Positions 6,636 to 8,191 of a stretch of DNA of 8,191 nucleotides are shown one piece after another; positions within the stretch are counted from its first letter, which is position 1; the number at the start of each line of letters is the position of its first letter. The translations under genes were made by a program, and so were the position numbers. The notes under the pieces were generated by a model that was given only the letters and a program-made list of their open reading frames with translations, searched no databases and was not told the DNA's origin. Origin of the DNA: Elusimicrobiota bacterium (GTDB lineage: Bacteria; Ratteibacteria; UBA8468; B48-G9; JAFGKM01); the NCBI GenBank assembly GCA_012515635.1, contig JAAYXZ010000012.1, forward strand, positions 1-8,191, read 5' to 3'.

Positions 6636-7583
6636 TTAAAAACTATATCCATGCTTTTTTCCGAATTCTAATGTGTTATCATAGGATATAATTCCTGTGG
6701 TGGCGCCTATGGTGGTGGCTGTCTTTGCGCCTACAAGATTTGCCAACATACCGCATTTTTCAAAGGAAAAGCCCTTAACTATGCCTGCGATGAATCCAGC
6801 GGCATAAGCGTCCCCGCAACCTGTTGTATCCACAACATCAAGGTTCAAGGCAGGAAATCTATGTTTTTCTTTTTCATTATATATAAATGAACCATCTCCG
6901 CCCATTTTCAATCCTACGTTTTTTACTCCTTTATCCATAAGGAATTTTGCAATATCCTCAAGTGTTTTTTGTCCCGTCAACATCTTTGCTTCTTCAATGC
7001 TCGGGAGGAAATAATCGGTGTATTGCAGTGCTTCTTCCAGAAGTTGCAGCCATTTACCTGTAGCATCCCACGCAGTATCAAGAGATGTGATAACCCCCAT
7101 ATTCTTTGCTTTTTTAAGTGTTTCGGCAAGAGGCGCGCCATCAAATCCAGGCATAAGAAAAGCGCCGGCTATATGCAGCAATGGAAATGTCTGCATATAT
7201 TCAAAGTCAATATCAGTTAAACGGATATCACTATTGGTTCCAGTGGAGTGGATAAAAGACCTTTCTCCATCGGAATGGACGAGAACTATTGTCCCTGATG
7301 AGGATTTGTCTTTACTTGTCTTTATCCGGGATGTATCTACCCTTTCTTCTTCTCTGAGTTTGCTTTCAAGGAATCTGCCTAAATTGTCTTCTCCCACCTT
7401 CCCTGTAATTGAAACATTGACTCCAAGCCTTGACAGCACTATACCCGTATTGGCAGCACATCCGCCAATTTGCAGTTCCACCCTGTCTGTCAATGTCAGT
7501 TTTCCCTTATCAGGGACAGATTCTACAGGTTTCCCCAAAAAATCCCCTACAATTATCCCCAGACAAAAGACGCGGTTATCCAT
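6636..7583 (-). CDS. PfkB/ribokinase-family sugar kinase
   Basis: ATP-dependent kinase of the ribokinase fold, expected to phosphorylate a sugar, sugar phosphate or nucleoside in the cytoplasm. The 315-residue length is normal. Visible signatures are GGCAANTG (40-47, PfkB signature 1, substrate binding), a hydrophobic LGVNVSITGKVGED strand that follows, KMGGDGSF near 225-232, and DTTGCGDAYAAGF holding the anion hole and catalytic base D258 (PfkB signature 2). The GCGD form in place of the common GAGD is widespread in the family. The substrate cannot be assigned from motifs; fructose-type, ribose, nucleoside and deoxyketose kinases all share them. AAGGAG stands 5 bases before the ATG at 7581-7583, and a good promoter lies upstream, so it appears to be transcribed alone. 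Its neighbours are the convergent rhamnosidase and the divergent SIMPL gene. Confidence 0.92.
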   Translation of the reverse strand: MDNRVFCLGIIVGDFLGKPVESVPDKGKLTLTDRVELQIGGCAANTGIVLSRLGVNVSITGKVGEDNLGRFLESKLREEERVDTSRIKTSKDKSSSGTIVLVHSDGERSFIHSTGTNSDIRLTDIDFEYMQTFPLLHIAGAFLMPGFDGAPLAETLKKAKNMGVITSLDTAWDATGKWLQLLEEALQYTDYFLPSIEEAKMLTGQKTLEDIAKFLMDKGVKNVGLKMGGDGSFIYNEKEKHRFPALNLDVVDTTGCGDAYAAGFIAGIVKGFSFEKCGMLANLVGAKTATTIGATTGIISYDNTLEFGKKHGYSF

Positions 7584-7634
7584 ATCATCTCCTTATCATA
7601 TAATCCATTTTAATAGTTTTGAGGCAATGAAGAT

Positions 7635-7663
7635 ATTATAAGACAGGGATTTCAAAACTTCAA
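7635..7663 (-). promoter_or_regulatory. Promoter for the PfkB kinase
   Basis: On the minus strand TTGAAG (7658-7663) and a perfect TATAAT (7635-7640) are separated by exactly 17 bases, a good sigma-70-type promoter. The transcript would start near 7628, giving a leader of about 45 bases before the AAGGAG and ATG. Confidence 0.65.
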
Positions 7664-7749
7664 TTATCTCCTTTTTAACGGCGAAAAAAATTCTAAAAAC
7701 GCTCTTATTTAGGACCTTTCCGAAACTATTATAACAGAGAAATTGTTTA

Positions 7750-7778
7750 TTGTTTTCAGGTTGATAAAATGCTAAAAT
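7750..7778 (+). promoter_or_regulatory. Candidate promoter for the SIMPL-domain gene
   Basis: TTGTTT (7750-7755) and TAAAAT (7773-7778) are 17 bases apart. A transcript would start about 48 bases before the ATG at 7833. The rest of the 249-bp divergent region 7584-7832 holds only the opposing kinase promoter; I see no clear hairpin, operator or small gene in it. Confidence 0.45.
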
Positions 7779-7832
7779 TCTTTAACGGGATAAAACAAAA
7801 TTGAGGTTGCTTTATATTTATGGAGGTAAGTT

Positions 7833-8191
7833 ATGGAGAAAAAATCTGTAAACTTTGCCTTAACATTAGGGCTTTGTATTGGTTTAGGCATTGCCGTTGC
7901 AGGCATATTTTTAGGAGTATCGTTAAAAGCAAGCCGAAGACCGCAGAGTGTGGTGAGTGTGCGCGGCTTGGCAGAACGCGATGTTGACGCAGACCTTGTC
8001 ATATGGCCGATTGCCTTTCAGGAGACCAGCAACGACCTGACTATTTTATATAAACGCATAACTGATAAACGAAAGATAGTTACGGATTTCCTTACGGACG
8101 CAGGTTTTAAACCAGAAGAGATCTCATATTCTGCTCCGAGCATATTTGACCTTCAAACAATGGCGTATTCCAACGAATATGTGAAAGATAA
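7833..8191 (+). CDS. SIMPL (DUF541) domain protein, N-terminal part (3'-truncated)
   Basis: The frame is open from ATG 7833 to the window end: 119 complete codons with no stop. GGAGG (7822-7826) lies 6 bases before the ATG. The product begins with MEKKSVNFA and one hydrophobic segment (residues about 7-31, rich in Leu, Gly, Ile and Val), fitting a signal anchor or uncleaved signal peptide that puts the rest in the periplasm. Next comes SVVSVRGLAERDVDADLVIWPI (39-60 region), typical of SIMPL/DUF541 proteins with a V-x-V-x-G-x-A-E-x-x-V-x-A-D pattern, followed by LYKRITDKRKIVTDFLTDAGFKPEEI, the usual helix before the strand carrying the repeated SAPS-like element. Family members are periplasmic proteins of uncertain role, some linked to oxidative stress. 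No partner gene is visible because the gene runs off the edge. Confidence 0.85.
   Translation, partial: MEKKSVNFALTLGLCIGLGIAVAGIFLGVSLKASRRPQSVVSVRGLAERDVDADLVIWPIAFQETSNDLTILYKRITDKRKIVTDFLTDAGFKPEEISYSAPSIFDLQTMAYSNEYVKD

Noticed and set aside
6633..6644. AGTTT/AAACT hairpin between the rhamnosidase and kinase stops as a terminator
   Set aside because: The stem is five pairs, mostly A-T, with a two-base loop that cannot form well, so it is not credible.
7018..7641. 207-residue open frame on the plus strand
   Set aside because: It lies antisense to nearly the whole first half of the PfkB kinase, is Ser/Pro-rich with no recognisable domain, and has no good ribosome binding site.

Overview
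The window looks like chromosomal DNA of an AT-rich, probably Gram-negative and uncultured bacterium. The supports are an N-terminally anchored SIMPL-domain protein, a secreted-type repeat protein with no Gram-positive sorting signal, and a cytoplasmic family 78 glycosidase next to housekeeping genes. The mix resembles genomes of the Omnitrophota/Planctomycetes-Verrucomicrobia neighbourhood, but that placement is a low-confidence impression, not something the sequence proves. I see no rRNA, tRNA, CRISPR array, transposase, phage gene or defence system.

Layout. Bases 1-1398 (+) are the C-terminal part of a surface-type protein made of six tandem divergent InlB-B-like repeats; its N-terminus lies outside the window. 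It converges on a leftward cluster of three tightly packed genes read from about 4137 down to 1446: tyrosyl-tRNA synthetase (tyrS), a class II (FucA/AraD-type) sugar-phosphate aldolase, and dihydropteroate synthase (folP). The tyrS stop and aldolase start are 2 bases apart, and the aldolase stop overlaps the folP start as ATGA, so the three are probably one transcript with coupled translation. A 167-bp divergent intergenic region (4138-4304) separates tyrS from a rightward 773-residue GH78 alpha-L-rhamnosidase (4305-6626). It carries two opposed TATAAT boxes and a CG-centred palindrome between them. The rhamnosidase ends 9 bp from the end of a convergent PfkB-family sugar kinase (6636-7583, -). 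A 249-bp divergent region with a promoter for each side then leads to the start of a SIMPL (DUF541) protein that runs off the right edge.

How the genes may work together. tyrS and folP are core functions (protein synthesis, folate). The rhamnosidase, aldolase and PfkB kinase could form part of a deoxysugar-salvage route: release of L-rhamnose in the cytoplasm, phosphorylation, and cleavage of a ketose 1-phosphate. The isomerase is not in the window and the genes are not all in one operon, so this is only a hypothesis. The most notable points are the aldolase embedded between tyrS and folP, the two-unit higher-order duplication inside the repeat protein, and the palindrome between the tyrS and rhamnosidase promoters. 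Nothing here can honestly be called a previously undescribed system on sequence alone.
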